A stretch of 41,231 bases of DNA, taken from CAZUZD01 sp964624465 (GTDB taxonomy: Bacteria > Planctomycetota > Planctomycetia > Isosphaerales > Isosphaeraceae). The stretch spans positions 1-41,231 of the forward strand of contig CAZUZD010000017.1 of NCBI GenBank assembly GCA_964624465.1. The letters are read 5' to 3'. A model generated the notes under the pieces. The model did no database searches. It was not told the origin of the DNA and saw only the letters and a list, made by a program, of their open reading frames with translations. Below, piece by piece: positions 7,299 to 15,411 of this stretch (positions are counted from its first letter, which is position 1; each line of letters starts with the position of its first letter). Position numbers and translations under genes: made by a program.

Positions 7299-8567
7299 TC
7301 AACGGGGGCCCGTGGTGCTGCCATTGCCGGCGTCGCTGCCTCCCCGGGAGAGCCGGCCCAGCAGCCCGCCGCCCTTGCCGCCCCAGCGGGCATCCGGGTC
7401 GAAGGCGGTGGCGCTGGCCAGATCGGGCAGGTCGGTGCGGACGTCGCCGAAGACGTAGTGCTCCAGCAGGTCGCCCGATCCCGTCGTGCCGTGGACCAGG
7501 GCCGGCAAGCCACTGGCGGTGTCGAGGAACACCTCCCAATGCTCGCCGTTCTCCCGGTCTTCGACCAGCTTGTGGCAGGGTCGGCCGACCTCCGCCGGGG
7601 TCTCCTGGCCGGCATACACCATGCGTGCGCGGATGGCCTGGCCCTGCTCGTGAGGTTGCAGCGAGCGGTCGAGCGTGTCCAGGATCGAGCCGAAGCCGGC
7701 CTCGGTGATCGGGTGCCGGCTGTTGCGCATGACCAGGGCGCTGGTCGGCGCCAGGGTCACGCGGGGCATCAGCGTTCCCGGCGAGTAGATCTGGAGCTGG
7801 CCCCGGGTCTCCTGCGGCGAGTAGATCACCTCGCGACCCTGGCTCTTGCCGCTGGGCCACTCCAGCCGCACCGCCAGCGGCTCCCGGCGGAGGCTGAGGA
7901 GGACCGTCTCGGCCGGCATCAGCGAATCGCCCACGCGCTCCTGGCGGGCCATCGTCACCTGATAGTTCGTCAGGCTGGCCAGTCGCGCCCGGCCGGCGTC
8001 GATCAGCTCCCGCATCTGCCGGATCCCGTCCACCGGGGCGGCGGGGGTCGGGCCCTGGGCATCGGCCGTCGCCGGTGGGGCGGTCAGCACCGGCGCCGCG
8101 AGAGTCGGGGCCGTGGTGGAGTCGGGTGGCGTCGGGCCGGGTGGCGGGGTGGCGGCGGCGACCGCGGGGCCGGCGACGGCCTCGGGCCGCGGCAGGCCTT
8201 CGGGGATGGTCGGAGGGGGCGGCAGGGTCACGACGGCAGGGCGGTTCGTCTCGCCGGTGGTGCGGATGGTGCGCGGGGCGGCGGTTCCGGACTCGTCGCT
8301 CCACTGTACGGGCGGCTCGGCCTGGGCGACCGACTGCTCCCGCACCTGACGGTTCCGGGGCTGGCGGCGGGCCAGCGAATCCTGCGACCGGACGACCGGC
8401 TCGGTGCTCAGCGTCGGCGGGGTCTTGGCCCCCAGGTCCCAGTACCGCGCCTGACGGCCGGCACACCCGGGTGCGACAGCCAGCACCGCGAGCAGGGCCA
8501 CCACGCCACGACGACGGCCGGGCACGGATTCCGACGGAGCGTCTTCAGGTTGCAGAGCCGGCGTCAT
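7299..8567 (-). CDS. DUF1571 domain lipoprotein
   Basis: A 422-residue protein started at ATG 8567, which has GGAGGG upstream. After a charged N-terminus a hydrophobic stretch runs into a lipobox (VALLAVLAVAPGC, Cys35), so it is probably lipid-anchored. A long Pro/Ala/Thr-rich linker (about residues 45-185) precedes a globular domain matching DUF1571, a family common in planctomycetes: LTNYQVTMARQERVGDSLMP, the RREPLAVRLEWPSG block, the GREVIYSP turn, and the SRHPITEAGFGSILDTL segment. The family is related in shape to outer-membrane lipoprotein carriers such as LolA, but no function is established. The C-terminal 40 residues are Gly/Ser-rich. Confidence 0.88.
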   Translation of the reverse strand: MTPALQPEDAPSESVPGRRRGVVALLAVLAVAPGCAGRQARYWDLGAKTPPTLSTEPVVRSQDSLARRQPRNRQVREQSVAQAEPPVQWSDESGTAAPRTIRTTGETNRPAVVTLPPPPTIPEGLPRPEAVAGPAVAAATPPPGPTPPDSTTAPTLAAPVLTAPPATADAQGPTPAAPVDGIRQMRELIDAGRARLASLTNYQVTMARQERVGDSLMPAETVLLSLRREPLAVRLEWPSGKSQGREVIYSPQETRGQLQIYSPGTLMPRVTLAPTSALVMRNSRHPITEAGFGSILDTLDRSLQPHEQGQAIRARMVYAGQETPAEVGRPCHKLVEDRENGEHWEVFLDTASGLPALVHGTTGSGDLLEHYVFGDVRTDLPDLASATAFDPDARWGGKGGGLLGRLSRGGSDAGNGSTTGPR

Positions 8568-8775
8568 CGCGGGGGTCCCTCCCCGAGGGGGTCTCGATCG
8601 TCTGCCGCGAGCCCGAGGCCCGGGGCCGATCGTTGTCGTTCCAGTCCCTGGAAGCTGGTCGGCTGGGCGCAGGCGAGACCGCCGGAGACGGGCAACACCT
8701 GCGAGAAGCCCTGGAATAGCACAACCCGGGGTCGCCGGCAACCCGATCCCGCCCACCGGGTTCCGTGGGATCCCG

Positions 8776-10464
8776 TCAGGTGGTGGGGCCGGGCCCGAAC
8801 TGCTGGATCGCCTGAAGGTCGGACATCAGGCAGGGCTGCTTGTATTGTTCGGCGGTTCCGCCACTCTTCGCGAGCCGCCGACGCTTCAAATCTTCCCACG
8901 ATCCGCCGGGGATGCGCGTCGTGACGATCGGGCCCAGCCGCAGGGTCGACCGCTTGTTCTCGTACTCGACGTTCAGCTCGGTCAGCCGGGCCTCGACGGC
9001 CCTGGCCAGGCGAGCGTCGCTGTCGGCATCGGGCAGGTCGTCGGCCTCGACCAGCAGGGTGTAGTGCGGCGGCTCACCCCAGACCGGGGCCAGCAGGTAG
9101 CTCTTGAGCTTCAGCCCCAGCTCGGCCGTGGCCGCGTCGACGGCCGCCACCACCTGGAACTCCGAGAGCTTCTCGCCCGTCAGGCTCGAGAAGTGAGCTC
9201 CCTTGTTCAGGAACGCCAGGATGGGCGCCCGGCCGTGGAACCCGATGCAGCGGACCAGGTCGAAGATCTGGTAGCGATAGAGGCCGCCGGCGGTGGTGGG
9301 CAGGATGTAGTACTGCCGGCCCTCGATCAGGTCGGTCGCCTCGACCGTCTCCGGCTGCTCGCGGTCCCCCTGCTCCTCCGGGATGAACTCGAAGTAGTGG
9401 TGCCAGATGTCCAGGATGCCGCCGGGAGTGCCGTCCTCGATGGGGATGGTGAACCGCCCCTCGGAGGCGATCAGGCCGATGTCGCGGACCGGGCGCTCGC
9501 CGAACCACTCGGGGTAGTGTCGCAGGTACGCCCCCATCGTCCCGCCGGTCCAGTTGGCGAGGAACTCCAGGTCGGGCCAGTAGTCGCGGGGCAGCAACCG
9601 GCCCGTGCGATCGACGATCTCCGTCAGCCGGCGCGCCAGCTTCGGCCGCTTCCAGCGGGTGCGGATCCGCATGGTCCGGCGGACGTCGGCGGGGATCTCG
9701 TATTTCTCCGAGACGGTGCCGTCGGCGATGTCCCGGATGAGCGTCTCCTTCTCGCGGTCGCCGAGCCTGGCGATGGCCAGCAGGGTCGACGGGTTGGCCG
9801 CCATGATCGTGCCCAGATTGCGAGGCACGGCCAGCCGGAGGGCGGCGTAGTACTTCGCCTGGATGTCCTTGATCCGCATGGTATCGGGCGGCATGCAGTA
9901 GGTCTGCCGCACCAGCGGGTTCTGCATGTGCGCCGTGAGCCCGGTGATGGCCCCGCACGGGATGCCGGCCGGCGTGAACTGCTCGCGCCAGTTGCTCACG
10001 AGCTGGAGGATCGGGCGCAGGCCCCGGCTGAGCATGCCCGGGTGCGCGTCGAAGGCCTGGATGCCCCAGATGGTCCAGCCGGCCTTGTAGTTCCTGAGCG
10101 ACTCGCGCGTGACCGGGATGGTCTTGGGCTGGGCGGTGGTGCCCGAGGTCATGGCGAACATGAGCACTTCGGTGCCGGGGCCGAACAGGGCCCCGGTCTC
10201 ACCCTGGCGGACCCGGGCGATGTAGGGCTCGTGGCCGTCATAGCCGCGGACGGGGACCCGACGGCGGAAGTCAGCGGCGTTGCGGATTTCGCCGAAGTGG
10301 TGGTCGCGCCCGAACTGGCTGTCGGCGTTGCGACCGACCAGCTCCAGGAGCCGATCGCGCTGGGCGTCGCCGGCGCGGGTGGTCTGGCGGAGGAACTCGG
10401 AGGCCAGGGCCCGGGAGCGCCGGACGATCGGCATGCCGGCGTATTTGCGGACGACCCAGAGCAT
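8776..10464 (-). CDS. GH3-type acyl-adenylating enzyme
   Basis: A 562-residue cytoplasmic protein started at ATG 10464 (GGGGAG 5 nt upstream). It matches the GH3 auxin-responsive-promoter family over its full length. GH3 proteins are ANL-fold enzymes that adenylate a carboxylic acid and pass the acyl group to an amine. The nucleotide-binding motif TSGTTAQPKTIPVT (106-119) is intact, and the later blocks LANWTGGTMGAYL, ILPTTAGGLYRYQIFDLV and HFSSLTGEKLSE are the family's conserved acyl/AMP-binding segments. Plant members conjugate jasmonate or auxin to amino acids; bacterial members are mostly uncharacterised. It lies 131 nt downstream of a membrane-anchored hydrolase and 1.4 kb downstream of a ketosynthase pair, which suggests an acyl or polyketide acid as substrate. 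Confidence 0.88.
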   Translation of the reverse strand: MLWVVRKYAGMPIVRRSRALASEFLRQTTRAGDAQRDRLLELVGRNADSQFGRDHHFGEIRNAADFRRRVPVRGYDGHEPYIARVRQGETGALFGPGTEVLMFAMTSGTTAQPKTIPVTRESLRNYKAGWTIWGIQAFDAHPGMLSRGLRPILQLVSNWREQFTPAGIPCGAITGLTAHMQNPLVRQTYCMPPDTMRIKDIQAKYYAALRLAVPRNLGTIMAANPSTLLAIARLGDREKETLIRDIADGTVSEKYEIPADVRRTMRIRTRWKRPKLARRLTEIVDRTGRLLPRDYWPDLEFLANWTGGTMGAYLRHYPEWFGERPVRDIGLIASEGRFTIPIEDGTPGGILDIWHHYFEFIPEEQGDREQPETVEATDLIEGRQYYILPTTAGGLYRYQIFDLVRCIGFHGRAPILAFLNKGAHFSSLTGEKLSEFQVVAAVDAATAELGLKLKSYLLAPVWGEPPHYTLLVEADDLPDADSDARLARAVEARLTELNVEYENKRSTLRLGPIVTTRIPGGSWEDLKRRRLAKSGGTAEQYKQPCLMSDLQAIQQFGPGPTT

Positions 10465-10595
10465 GACGACTCCCCGGGCGCGGCGGAAGGCGCCCACCCT
10501 CGTGGCGGATGTGAAACACCCCGCACCGCCGGTCGTCAGATCCCAGGGATCGGACGCCGGAGCGGGGTGTGCGATGAGATGCGAGCCGGTGCGGC

Positions 10596-11666
10596 TCAGC
10601 GCGTCGAGACGACGGTGTTGAGCCGACGCTCGTGGGATCGGACGGGAACCGTGTCGGTCTCGACCGAATCGGCCAGGGCCGGGGGACCAGGAACCTCGAT
10701 CGGCAGGCGAGGCGCGTTGGCCTGGAGGAACTCGCCGACACGGCGGCGATACTCCTCGGGCTCGACCTCGCGGCAACGGTTGTGCTTGGCCTTGGGCACG
10801 AGCCAGAACGTCTTGGGCTCGCCGCCGCGGTCGAACAGGGCCCGGGCGATGGCCGGGCTGATGTACGCGTCGCGGGCGCCATGAATTGAGAGCCACGGCC
10901 GCGGGGCGATCCGGGCGACCCGCTTCTCGACCTCGAGGAACCGGCGGTTCAGGCGACGCTGCGAGCGGAAGACCGCCGTCCAGGCGACGTACCGATAGAC
11001 CCAGGCCGGGAGGATTGACCGCCAGCGCGGGCTGACGTAGATCTCCGCCCAGCGCTGGATGTACGCGTTCATCGTGCCCTGGGTGCCGAAGGCCCCGTCG
11101 GTGACCACGCCCCAGATCGTCGGGTCTTCGCTGGCGACGTAGAGGGCCGCATTGCCGCCACGGCTGACGCCGAAGAGGCCGAATCCGGCCGGATCGTGGT
11201 CCGGGCGGGACCGCAGGTAGGCCAGGGCCGCGTGCAGGTCGAGCCGATCTCGATCCGCCAGCCACTGGATCGGCTCCAGGCCAACCTCGCACTGGCTGTC
11301 GCCATGGTTCCGGAAGTCGAACGTGAAGACGTCGAAGCCCAGATCCCGAAGGTGGTCGGCGTAGTGGTGCACACTGTGCCGATCCCCGAGCAACTCGTGG
11401 CAGAACACGACCACGCCGGCGCGGGTCTCGGTGCCCGAGGCGTAGTAGGTGCCCGCCAGCGTCAGGCCGTCGTCGGTCTCGAATCGGACCTCTTCCCCAC
11501 CGGGTTCGGCGGGGACGCGCACCGGCTTGAAGACCGGCATCTCTTCGAAGATACGGCCGACGATGCGGCTGTACTTCACCGACACATACGCAACGATCGT
11601 CGCGATGAAACACGCCGCCGACAGCGCGACTGTCCAGACGATCGGTGAGCTGAGGACCATGCCCAC
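10596..11666 (-). CDS. Membrane-anchored alpha/beta hydrolase
   Basis: A 356-residue protein. GTG 11666 has GGAG 8 nt upstream; ATG 11660 is the alternative. One N-terminal membrane helix (VWTVALSAACFIATIVAYVSV) anchors it. The hydrolase core shows the oxyanion segment FCHELLGDRHS, the FDFRNHGDS turn, nucleophile elbow GVSRGG (Ser168), acid in GARDAYIS (Asp266) and base in KAKHNRC (His295). All three triad residues are present. It resembles the BAAT/acyltransferase-thioesterase and prolyl-oligopeptidase-like S9 branch of bacterial hydrolases, though the assignment within the fold is uncertain. It precedes the GH3-type gene on the same strand and could supply or remove the same acyl groups. 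Confidence 0.85.
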   Translation of the reverse strand: MGMVLSSPIVWTVALSAACFIATIVAYVSVKYSRIVGRIFEEMPVFKPVRVPAEPGGEEVRFETDDGLTLAGTYYASGTETRAGVVVFCHELLGDRHSVHHYADHLRDLGFDVFTFDFRNHGDSQCEVGLEPIQWLADRDRLDLHAALAYLRSRPDHDPAGFGLFGVSRGGNAALYVASEDPTIWGVVTDGAFGTQGTMNAYIQRWAEIYVSPRWRSILPAWVYRYVAWTAVFRSQRRLNRRFLEVEKRVARIAPRPWLSIHGARDAYISPAIARALFDRGGEPKTFWLVPKAKHNRCREVEPEEYRRRVGEFLQANAPRLPIEVPGPPALADSVETDTVPVRSHERRLNTVVSTR

Positions 11667-11792
11667 GAACGGAACTCCAGTTTCGTCGTTGGGGGTAAGC
11701 TCTCGGTGTCGATCGGTGACGCAAACTGGCGTCCGAATCGATCCGCCCCGCCGCCCTTACGGTCGGCTGGCGAAAACGCTCGCGTTCACCCT

Positions 11793-11801
11793 AGCATAAC
11801 A
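11793..11801 (-). promoter_or_regulatory. Possible extended -10 promoter for the hydrolase/GH3 genes
   Basis: On the minus strand TGTTATGCT (11801-11793) is an extended -10 element in the only A/T-rich patch of this 241-nt gap. No clear -35 is seen. It would give a leader of about 120 nt before the hydrolase start at 11666. Confidence 0.35.
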
Positions 11802-11858
11802 CACGCCGGGGCGAAAGCTGCGGCTACGCGGGCTGGGGCAGCGTGGCAATCTTGGCGG

Positions 11859-11897
11859 GGTGCTGGCACGGACGTTCGCAACGGTCGTACCAGCACC
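11859..11897 (-). terminator. Hairpin after the ketosynthase operon
   Basis: GGTGCTGG (11859-11866) pairs with CCAGCACC (11890-11897), and beyond one mismatch ACG (11868-11870) pairs with CGT (11886-11888). It sits about 10 nt past the last ketosynthase stop codon (11908) and separates that operon from the hydrolase/GH3 pair. There is no T-run. Confidence 0.45.
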
Positions 11898-11907
11898 GGA
11901 CCCAGAC

Positions 11908-13209
11908 TCAGGCAGACAACCGGCGGAGGATCAGGGTGATGTTCTGGCCGCCGAACCCGAAACTGTTGGAGATCGCGACGTTGACCTTGCCCTCCCGCGC
12001 CGTGTGCGGGATGTAGTCGAGGTCGCAATCGTGGTCCGGGTGGTCCAGGTTGATCGTCGGGGGCAGGACGCCGTCGCGGATCGTCAGCAGGCAGATGATC
12101 GCCTCGACGCTGCCGGCGGCGGCGATGAGGTGGCCCATCATGCTCTTGGTGCTGGAGACCGGGATCTTGTAGGCCGTCTCGCCCAGGCTCCGCTTGATGG
12201 CCAGCGTCTCGATCGAGTCGTTGACCATCGTGCTGGTGCCGTGGGCGTTGATGTACCCGACCTGATCGGCGGTCACCTGCGCATCGGCCAGGGCCTCGCG
12301 CATGGCGGCGATGCCGCCCCGGCCCTCGTCGTGGGTGTCGGTGAGGCGGAAAGCGTCGGCGGTCGAGCCGTAGCCGGCGACCTCGCCGTAGATCCGGGCC
12401 CCGCGGCGCCTGGCGTGCTCCAGCTCCTCGAGCACGAGCACCCCGGCCCCTTCCCCGAGGATGAAGCCGTCGCGATCGCGATCGAAGGGCCGGCTGGCCT
12501 TCTGCGGCTCGTCGTTGCGAGTCGAGAGGGCCGTGAGCAGGTTGAAACCCGTGACGCCGAACGGGTGGATCATGCTGTGAGTGCCGCCCGAGAGGATCAC
12601 GTCGGCGTCGCCGCGACGGATCAGCTGGGTGGCCTCGCCGATCGCCTGCGAGCTGGCGGCGCAGGCCGTCAGGCAGTTCGAGTTCGGCCCCTGGGCGCCG
12701 AAGACGCTGGCCAGGTGCCCGGCCGGGGTGCCCGGCTCCTGCTCGGCCTCGCGGATGGCGTGGAGCTCGTGGATGCCGTGCTTGATGAAGTACGCGGTAT
12801 CGACCGTGCCGGCGGTGTCCTTCGAGCTGTCGTGCAGCAGGCTCACGAAGCGGTGAAAGTCCTGCTGGCCTTCGCCCGAGCCGAGGTAGACGCCGAACCG
12901 CGAGCGGTCCAGGCCCCGGAACTCCGCGAGCCCTGAGTCGGCGACGGCCATCTGGCCGGCGGCGAGGGCGAAGACGGTGTTCCGGCTGTGCTCGGTCCAG
13001 CGGCGGGCGTCGGGAAGGTAGCGGCCCAGGTCGAACTGGTGGACCTCGGCGGCGATCTGCGTCGGGAACGTCGAAGCGTCGAACAGGCTGATCCGTCCGA
13101 CGCCGCTGCGGCCCTCCTGCAACGCCTTCCAGGTCGTCTCCAGGTCAGGACCGAGCGGGGTGACCATTCCCATGCCGGTCACGACCACGCGGCGGTTCAT
13201 CGGGCTCAT
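11908..13209 (-). CDS. Beta-ketoacyl-ACP synthase II-like, catalytically complete (KS-alpha)
   Basis: A 433-residue thiolase-fold condensing enzyme of the FabF branch. The active-site triad is intact: Cys183 in LTACAASSQ, His323 in NAHGTST and His360 in KSMMGHLIAAAG. The C-terminal FGFGGQN glycine loop is also present. It should load an acyl chain from ACP and condense it with malonyl-ACP. Between about residues 118 and 170 it carries a loop (QQDFHRFVSLLHDSSKDTAG...) longer than in E. coli FabF, near the dimer interface and acyl pocket. ATG 13209 overlaps the TGA of the preceding ketosynthase by 4 nt (ATGA), so both subunits are probably made in equal amounts and pair. I avoid the name fabF because the context suggests a specialised pathway. 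Confidence 0.93.
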   Translation of the reverse strand: MSPMNRRVVVTGMGMVTPLGPDLETTWKALQEGRSGVGRISLFDASTFPTQIAAEVHQFDLGRYLPDARRWTEHSRNTVFALAAGQMAVADSGLAEFRGLDRSRFGVYLGSGEGQQDFHRFVSLLHDSSKDTAGTVDTAYFIKHGIHELHAIREAEQEPGTPAGHLASVFGAQGPNSNCLTACAASSQAIGEATQLIRRGDADVILSGGTHSMIHPFGVTGFNLLTALSTRNDEPQKASRPFDRDRDGFILGEGAGVLVLEELEHARRRGARIYGEVAGYGSTADAFRLTDTHDEGRGGIAAMREALADAQVTADQVGYINAHGTSTMVNDSIETLAIKRSLGETAYKIPVSSTKSMMGHLIAAAGSVEAIICLLTIRDGVLPPTINLDHPDHDCDLDYIPHTAREGKVNVAISNSFGFGGQNITLILRRLSA

Positions 13210-14585
13210 CCTTTGTGGATCAGGTGGGCGACCATCTCGGCCTGGTCACGGGCCTCGGCCGGCGTATCGGTCGCCGGCGCGGGCTCGGCTCGCACGACCA
13301 GCGCCGAGGCCTGGCCAAGCCGGGTCACGTTCGTGTTCAGGAACACCGGGTTCCGGGTCGACCGGGCCGTCACCTGGACGACGTCCAGGCCCAGCTCCGG
13401 GTCGAGATCGTCGCAGTTCAGGGTGGCGGGAATCTGGCCCTTACTGGCCCCGATCAGGCTCAGGATCAGCTCGACGGCCCCGCAGCCGGAGACCAGGTTG
13501 CCCAGCGCCCCCTTGAGTGCCGTGACCGGCACGCCACCCTCGCCGAAGATCCGTCGGAAGGCGCGGGCCTCGGCCAGGTCGGAGAGCTGGCTGCCGGCGC
13601 CATGGGCATTGACGTGGCCAATCTGAGCCGGCTCCAGGCCAGCATCGCGGATGGCCGCCTTCACGGCGACCTCGGTCCCCCGGCCGTGTGGGTCCTGCCC
13701 GCCCTCCGGGTCGGCGTCGCAGCCGGAGCCGAAGCCGAGAATCTCGCCGTAGATGCGAGCGCCGCGAGCCAGGGCGTGCTCACGCTCCTCAAGGATCAGG
13801 ATGCCTGCGCCCTCGCCGGGGACCCAGCCGGAGCGGCGGATGTCGAACGGCCGGCAGGCGCCTGAAGGCTCGCCCGACCACCGCGACATCTGGTCGAGGA
13901 GGTTCATGCGGACGATCGAGAGCGGGTGGATTTTCGAGTCGGCGCCGCCGGTGATCATGACGTCGGCCCGACCGCGGGCGATGATCCGGAATGCCTCGCC
14001 GATGGCCAGGTTGCTGGCGGCCTCGGCCTCGGTGATCGAGTTGCTCGGTCCCTGGCAGTCGCAGAGAATCGAGATGTGACAGGCGAGCATGTTGGGCAGG
14101 TACTTCAGCAGCCAGATCGGCGTGATCATCGGCACGCCTTCGCGGCCGTAGAGGCTGAAGTCGAAGCTGCCGTCGTCCCGGGTGGCGTGGTTGATCGCCG
14201 GGGCCAGCTCGTCGAGCTCCGTCGAGATCAAGCCGGCCCCCAGGTCCACGCCGAAGCGGGTCGGGTCGACCCCGCCATCGGCCAGGCCCGCATCGGCGAC
14301 CGCCAGCTCGGCGGCCCCGACCGAGAGCCGGATGTCCCTGGCCATGTACTTGAGGCTCTTGATGAGCGCCTTGCGGTGCTTGGGCAGGGCCAGGGCCTTG
14401 GGGTCGAAGCCGAGGACTTCGCCGGCGGCATTCGTCGGGATGCCGGCGACGGCGAATGCCTCGAGGGCCCGCACCCCACCACGACCCTCGGCCAGCGCCG
14501 CCCACGCCGCATCCGGGCCAATGCCCAGGGGGCTGAGCAGGCCGAGACCGGTGATCACGACGCGACGTTCCGAACTGGCGGGCAT
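13206..14585 (-). CDS. Ketosynthase homologue lacking catalytic Cys (chain-length-factor-like, KS-beta)
   Basis: A 459-residue FabF-like protein. Aligned to its neighbour without gaps through GPSNSITEAEAASNLAIGEA, the nucleophilic Cys is Glu188 (codon 14022-14024). The first active-site His is kept (His328 in NAHGAGS), but the second is Asn363 in KGALGNLVSGCG. Loss of the Cys and of the second His is what chain-length factors of type II polyketide synthases show (there usually Cys to Gln), where the subunit pairs with an active KS and sets chain length or decarboxylates malonyl-ACP. Its stop overlaps the start of the intact KS by ATGA. The rest of the fold, including SKIHPLSIV and PGEGAGILILEE, is well preserved, so it is not a decaying pseudogene. 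Confidence 0.92.
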   Translation of the reverse strand: MPASSERRVVITGLGLLSPLGIGPDAAWAALAEGRGGVRALEAFAVAGIPTNAAGEVLGFDPKALALPKHRKALIKSLKYMARDIRLSVGAAELAVADAGLADGGVDPTRFGVDLGAGLISTELDELAPAINHATRDDGSFDFSLYGREGVPMITPIWLLKYLPNMLACHISILCDCQGPSNSITEAEAASNLAIGEAFRIIARGRADVMITGGADSKIHPLSIVRMNLLDQMSRWSGEPSGACRPFDIRRSGWVPGEGAGILILEEREHALARGARIYGEILGFGSGCDADPEGGQDPHGRGTEVAVKAAIRDAGLEPAQIGHVNAHGAGSQLSDLAEARAFRRIFGEGGVPVTALKGALGNLVSGCGAVELILSLIGASKGQIPATLNCDDLDPELGLDVVQVTARSTRNPVFLNTNVTRLGQASALVVRAEPAPATDTPAEARDQAEMVAHLIHKG

Positions 14586-14645
14586 GGGGCGACTCTTGAC
14601 AGGGGCCGACGACCGGGCGCACGCAAACCGACTGATCAGGGATGG

Positions 14646-15224
14646 TCAGGCGGGGCCGGTCGGACCGGGGTTCGGCTGCGGCGAGGCGGGGGGCTCGAGC
14701 GCCTGGCCGTTGGCCGGGGGAGGCACCGTCCCGACCTGCTGCTGCAGGCGGGCTCGCTCCTGGGCCTTCGCCAGGTCAAGCACGCCCAGCAGTTGCTGGG
14801 TGAACACGAAATTCTTGGGGCCGAAGATCTGGTTCGAGCGCGAGTTGTCAAGATGCGCGAAGACGATCTCGACGTCGGCGAGCAGCTCGCCGTCCAGGAA
14901 CGCCTTGGCGTCCACCACCGCGCCCTCGCTGCGCAGATCCTTGAGGGTCACTTCATAGATCAGCTGATCGCCGGCGCAGGCCACGCCGAAGAACTCGGCC
15001 CGGGGGATCTTCGCGAGCACGACCTTCTCGGTGAATCCGCTGGCCTCGCCAACCAGGATGCCGCCGGTCTGGGCCAGGCCCTCGATGATCAGCGAGGCCG
15101 GCATCACCGGGAAGCCGGGCAGGTGATCATGGAGGTGCTCCTCGGCGAGCGTCAGGTTCTTCACCGCCCGCGCCGACACACCACTGCGGAACTCGAGGAA
15201 CTTGTCGATCCAGATCCAGCGCAT
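14646..15224 (-). CDS. FabZ/FabA-like hotdog 3-hydroxyacyl-ACP dehydratase with long tail
   Basis: A 192-residue hotdog-fold protein started at ATG 15224. Catalytic residues of FabZ-type dehydratases are in place: His34 in DHLPGFPVMPAS and Glu48 in LIIEGLAQTGG. The helix that normally begins with PG begins PA here. The core is about 140 residues, as usual, followed by a helical segment (LLGVLDLAKAQERARLQQQ) and a Pro/Asn-rich tail not found in housekeeping FabZ. It lies 60 nt upstream of the KS-beta gene. It shares the position of His34 and Glu48 exactly with the second hotdog gene at 16106-16657, so the two are recent or strongly constrained paralogues. Presumably it removes water during chain extension on the local ACP. 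Confidence 0.88.
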   Translation of the reverse strand: MRWIWIDKFLEFRSGVSARAVKNLTLAEEHLHDHLPGFPVMPASLIIEGLAQTGGILVGEASGFTEKVVLAKIPRAEFFGVACAGDQLIYEVTLKDLRSEGAVVDAKAFLDGELLADVEIVFAHLDNSRSNQIFGPKNFVFTQQLLGVLDLAKAQERARLQQQVGTVPPPANGQALEPPASPQPNPGPTGPA

Positions 15225-15357
15225 GGGTGAAAGCTTCCGGAGCGGTTCGCGGCGAGGGGGAGAGAGGAGCAGGCCGACGCCAGCGGCATTGCAAGGCTTG
15301 TGGCGAGGCCCCCGATCCTCACGTCGATCCGACCACGGGCCGACGGGAGAATGGGAC

Positions 15358-15387
15358 GCCGGGCGCGACGCGAGGCGTCGGCCCGGC
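15358..15387 (-). terminator. Very stable hairpin between the ACP and dehydratase genes
   Basis: GCCGGGC (15358-15364) pairs with GCCCGGC (15381-15387) and CGACGC (15366-15371) with GCGTCG (15375-15380), with one bulged G and a GAG loop: 13 bp in all. It starts 25 nt past the ACP stop codon. No U-tract follows on the minus strand, so partial termination or 3'-end protection of the ACP message is more likely than full termination. Confidence 0.55.
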
Positions 15388-15411
15388 GACGTGGGTTCGG
15401 CGTCCGACCGA

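Noticed and set aside
10465..11724. In-frame extension of the GH3-type gene upstream to 11724
   Set aside because: The extra 420 residues are a shifted-frame reading of the hydrolase gene. GH3 homology and a Shine-Dalgarno fix the start at 10464.
13206..14585. The KS-beta gene as a decaying pseudogene
   Set aside because: It is full length, without frameshift or stop, keeps the fold and one active-site His, and is translationally coupled to the active KS.
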